Of a stretch of 8,090 bases of DNA, positions 6,321 through 8,090 are shown piece by piece. This DNA is from Betaproteobacteria bacterium (lineage in GTDB: Bacteria; Pseudomonadota; Gammaproteobacteria; Burkholderiales; Burkholderiaceae_C). Within the stretch, counting starts at the first letter, position 1. Each line of letters begins with the position of its first letter. A program made the position numbers and the translations under genes. Under the pieces are notes generated by a model. The model did no database searches. It was given only the letters and a program-made list of their open reading frames with translations, and had not been told where the DNA came from. The stretch covers positions 1-8,090 of the forward strand of contig RFSP01000076.1 of assembly GCA_009923895.1 (NCBI GenBank), read 5' to 3'.

Positions 6321-7687
6321 CGACCTTGTTCGCTTTTGTGGTCACGCTGGCGATTTTGATCGCTGTGCATGAATACGGGCACTATCGGATGGCCTTGGCC
6401 TGCCACGTGCGCGTGTTGAGGTTTTCCATCGGTTTTGGCCCCGTGGTCTGGAAACGGCGGCGGGCGTCGGACGGCTGTGAATTTGCGCTGTCGCTGCTGC
6501 CCCTGGGGGGCTACGTCAAGATGCTGGACGAACGCGAGTCGCCCGTGCCGCACGAGTTGGCTGAGTTCGCCTACAACCGCCGTCCGCTTTGGCAGCGCAG
6601 CGCCATTGTGGCGGCGGGCCCTCTGGCCAATTTGATCTTGGCAGTGGCCTTGTATGCGGGTCTGTCGTGGTGGGGAGAAAGCGAGCCCAAGGCAGTGATC
6701 GCCCAGCCCGCCGCCACCAGCGCGGCGCAGCGGGCGGGTCTTCGCGCAGGAGACTGGATTCAGTCCTGGGCGATGCAGGATCAGGAGTGGCAGGAGGTTC
6801 GGTCCTTGACCGACTTGAATTGGAAATTGGCAGGGTTGTCTTCGGAGGTGTCTTCTGTCGAACTGCTGGTGTCCGATCGATGGGGCCGGGGTTCACGGCG
6901 CATCAGTTTGCCGCTGGAGCGCCCCACCTCGCCCGAATCTGAATTGGCCCGTGGCCGTCAATTGGGCCTGGGGATGCCGTTCAGTGAGCCCGTGTTGGGA
7001 GAAGTCAAGCCCCAAGGCCCCGCCTTCATGGCCGGCTTGCGCTCGGGAGACCGGGTCTTGCGGGTGGACGACCGGCTGATTGTTGACGCGCAGTCCTTGA
7101 AGTCCCTGATTCGTGCGCACACCACCGACGGAGCAGAAGTGCCTGCGATGCGATGGGTGATTGAGCGACAAGGGCAGACCCTGGAATTGGAGGTTCGCCC
7201 GCGGATTCACCGCGAAGGCACCTCTGCGCCAGTGGGTCGCATCGATGCCTTTGTGGGCAGCCCGCCTGAAATGGTCCGTGTGCAACGGGGGCCCTGGGAG
7301 GGCGTGGCCCATGGTGTCTACCGAACCTGGGACATCAGCTGGGTGTCGTTGAAGATGTTGGGCAAGATGTTGGTGGGAGAAGCCTCAGTACGGAATTTGA
7401 GCGGTCCTCTCACGATCGCCGATTACGCGGGCCAGTCTGCCCAAAACGGATTGCCGACCTATATCGGCTTTCTGGCCCTGATCAGTGTCAGCTTGGGCAT
7501 CTTGAATCTCCTGCCCCTGCCCATGCTGGATGGGGGGCACCTGATGTATCATCTTTTCGAAGGGTTGACGGGACGGCCGGTTCCGGATGCGTGGCTGGAT
7601 CGCTTGCAAAAGGGCGGGGTTGTGCTTCTGGTGATCTTGATGTCCGTGGCCCTCTTCAATGACGTGGTCCGCCTTTTGGGCCTGTAG
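6317..7687 (+). CDS. rseP: Intramembrane site-2 zinc metalloprotease RseP
   Basis: RseP (EcfE/YaeL) cuts anti-sigma factor RseA within the inner membrane after DegS cleavage, and also clears remnant signal peptides. The 456-residue product (E. coli 450) has the catalytic zinc motif HEYGH at 18-22 in the first membrane helix. It has RFSIGFGPVVW (35-45), a second hydrophobic segment around 94-118, and two PDZ domains, roughly 120-200 and 225-295, carrying AGLRAGDWI and AGLRSGDRV. The conserved LSGPLTIADYAG (361-372) follows. NLLPLPMLDGGHL (397-409) supplies the third zinc ligand Asp405, and a final membrane helix spans about 432-450. The start overlaps the dxr stop as ATGA. Position directly before bamA is the usual arrangement. 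Confidence 0.97.
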   Translation: MTTLFAFVVTLAILIAVHEYGHYRMALACHVRVLRFSIGFGPVVWKRRRASDGCEFALSLLPLGGYVKMLDERESPVPHELAEFAYNRRPLWQRSAIVAAGPLANLILAVALYAGLSWWGESEPKAVIAQPAATSAAQRAGLRAGDWIQSWAMQDQEWQEVRSLTDLNWKLAGLSSEVSSVELLVSDRWGRGSRRISLPLERPTSPESELARGRQLGLGMPFSEPVLGEVKPQGPAFMAGLRSGDRVLRVDDRLIVDAQSLKSLIRAHTTDGAEVPAMRWVIERQGQTLELEVRPRIHREGTSAPVGRIDAFVGSPPEMVRVQRGPWEGVAHGVYRTWDISWVSLKMLGKMLVGEASVRNLSGPLTIADYAGQSAQNGLPTYIGFLALISVSLGILNLLPLPMLDGGHLMYHLFEGLTGRPVPDAWLDRLQKGGVVLLVILMSVALFNDVVRLLGL

Positions 7688-7700
7688 CGACCTCCCAGAC

Positions 7701-8090
7701 ATGTTTTCCTTTTCCCCTCTGACTTGTTTGCGCACGACCGTGTCCATCGGTGCGGTTGTGTTGGCCGCAGCGCCGGCTTTCGCCGTTGAGCCCTTTGTCA
7801 TCAAGGACATCCGTGTGGAGGGATTGCAGCGAACGGATCCTGGAACCGTCTTTGCGGCCTTGCCCTTCCGAATTGGCGACCGGTATACCGATGACAAGGG
7901 CTCGGTGGCCTTGCGCGCCCTGGGTGAGGACCTGGTGGCCTGGCGCAACGCCGAGGGCGCACCCTGTGTGGCGATCGACCGCTGCCCGCAGGGAAAATTT
8001 CATCGCGTGAAGCCTTGGCGCTGGCTGCCGCGCTGGCGGGGCTGGCCTTCGGCCGCTTCAGCGACTGCGACGCGGAGGCCGATGCCGGCA
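7701..8090 (+). CDS. bamA: Outer-membrane assembly factor BamA, 5' part, with anomalous 3' tail
   Basis: BamA is the beta-barrel core of the BAM complex that folds outer-membrane proteins. The frame opens at ATG 7701, 13 nt after rseP. It shows a clear signal peptide: a hydrophobic core at about 14-24, then APAFA with likely cleavage after Ala28. The start of POTRA1 follows: EPFVIKDIRVEGLQRTDPGT, then FAALPFRIGDRYTDDKGSVALRAL ending at residue 74 (7922). BamA should continue with something like FATGLFKDV, but here the sequence becomes unrelated while the frame stays open to the window end (130 codons). The last ~30 codons are rich in Trp, Arg and Pro, typical of an out-of-frame reading. No Shine-Dalgarno is evident. 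Identity to residue 74 is firm; what follows is doubtful (see the next feature). Confidence 0.8.
   Translation, partial: MFSFSPLTCLRTTVSIGAVVLAAAPAFAVEPFVIKDIRVEGLQRTDPGTVFAALPFRIGDRYTDDKGSVALRALGEDLVAWRNAEGAPCVAIDRCPQGKFHRVKPWRWLPRWRGWPSAASATATRRPMPA
7923..8090 (+). other. Non-BamA tail: Rieske-like segment then frame change; possible chimera or insertion
   Basis: From 7923 the bamA frame reads GEDLVAWRNAEG, then APCVAIDRCP (to about 7988). This resembles the start of a Rieske [2Fe-2S] domain as in ring-hydroxylating or vanillate-demethylase-type oxygenases, where DRCPHR carries the first Cys-x-His pair. The expected His is absent; the next residues are QGKFHR. From about 7990 a different frame (codon starting at 7982) looks more like real protein and has high GC3. 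It reads RPLPAGKISSREALALAAAL from 7979, reminiscent of UbiA-type prenyltransferases but too short to name. An assembly or contig-end chimera is the simplest reading; a real insertion or rearrangement cannot be excluded. Confidence 0.35.

Noticed and set aside
7500..7700. Envelope-stress (sigmaE-type) promoter before bamA
   Set aside because: I looked for a GGAACTT...TCTGA-like arrangement upstream of bamA and did not find a convincing match.
7656..8003. - strand frame covering the anomalous tail
   Set aside because: It extends antisense through the firm bamA and rseP coding and shows no family signature, so it does not explain the tail.
7750..8010. 86-codon + strand frame overlapping bamA
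   Set aside because: It overlaps the signal peptide and POTRA1 coding of bamA in another frame and has no recognisable motif.
1..8090. CRISPR arrays, tRNA genes, insertion sequences or a novel accessory system
   Set aside because: No direct-repeat array, cloverleaf sequence, transposase motif or target-site duplication was seen; apart from the right-edge anomaly the window is a standard housekeeping cluster.

Overview
The window is a stretch of a GC-rich betaproteobacterial chromosome, most likely Burkholderiales and plausibly Comamonadaceae. This rests on protein sequence style, heavy use of GCC, GTG and TTG codons, and gene order; the genus cannot be fixed by eye. It carries the conserved housekeeping cluster rpsB-tsf-pyrH-frr-uppS-cdsA-dxr-rseP-bamA, all on the + strand. 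A divergent partial gene on the - strand at the left edge encodes the N-terminal part of an NAD(P)H-hydrate epimerase (Nnr/YjeF family).

Layout: positions 1-289 (-) hold the nnr 5' part. Positions 268-419 hold a good sigma70-type promoter (extended -10) and a leader of about 116 nt with nested inverted repeats, upstream of rpsB. Next come rpsB (S2) and tsf (EF-Ts), separated by a spacer with a GC-rich stem, and then pyrH (UMP kinase) after an 89-nt spacer. After that the genes become tight: frr (ribosome recycling factor), uppS (undecaprenyl diphosphate synthase, GTG start), cdsA (CDP-diacylglycerol synthase), dxr (DXP reductoisomerase), rseP (site-2 protease) and bamA. Gaps are 23, 16 and 7 nt, then two 4-nt ATGA overlaps, then 13 nt. 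No internal terminator is evident, so co-transcription is plausible.

Together the genes link translation (S2, EF-Ts, RRF), pyrimidine nucleotide supply (PyrH) and envelope building. Dxr feeds isoprenoid precursors to UppS for the undecaprenyl carrier lipid. CdsA makes the phospholipid precursor CDP-diacylglycerol. RseP handles envelope-stress proteolysis. BamA inserts outer-membrane proteins.

The one real anomaly is at the right edge. The bamA reading frame matches a signal peptide and the start of POTRA1 up to about 7922, then leaves the family. The next ~65 nt read like a Rieske-type segment in the same frame. From about 7990 the best-looking coding frame switches. This is either an assembly or contig-end chimera or a real insertion, and the window is too short to decide. 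I see no tRNA, rRNA, CRISPR array, insertion sequence or novel defence-like system.
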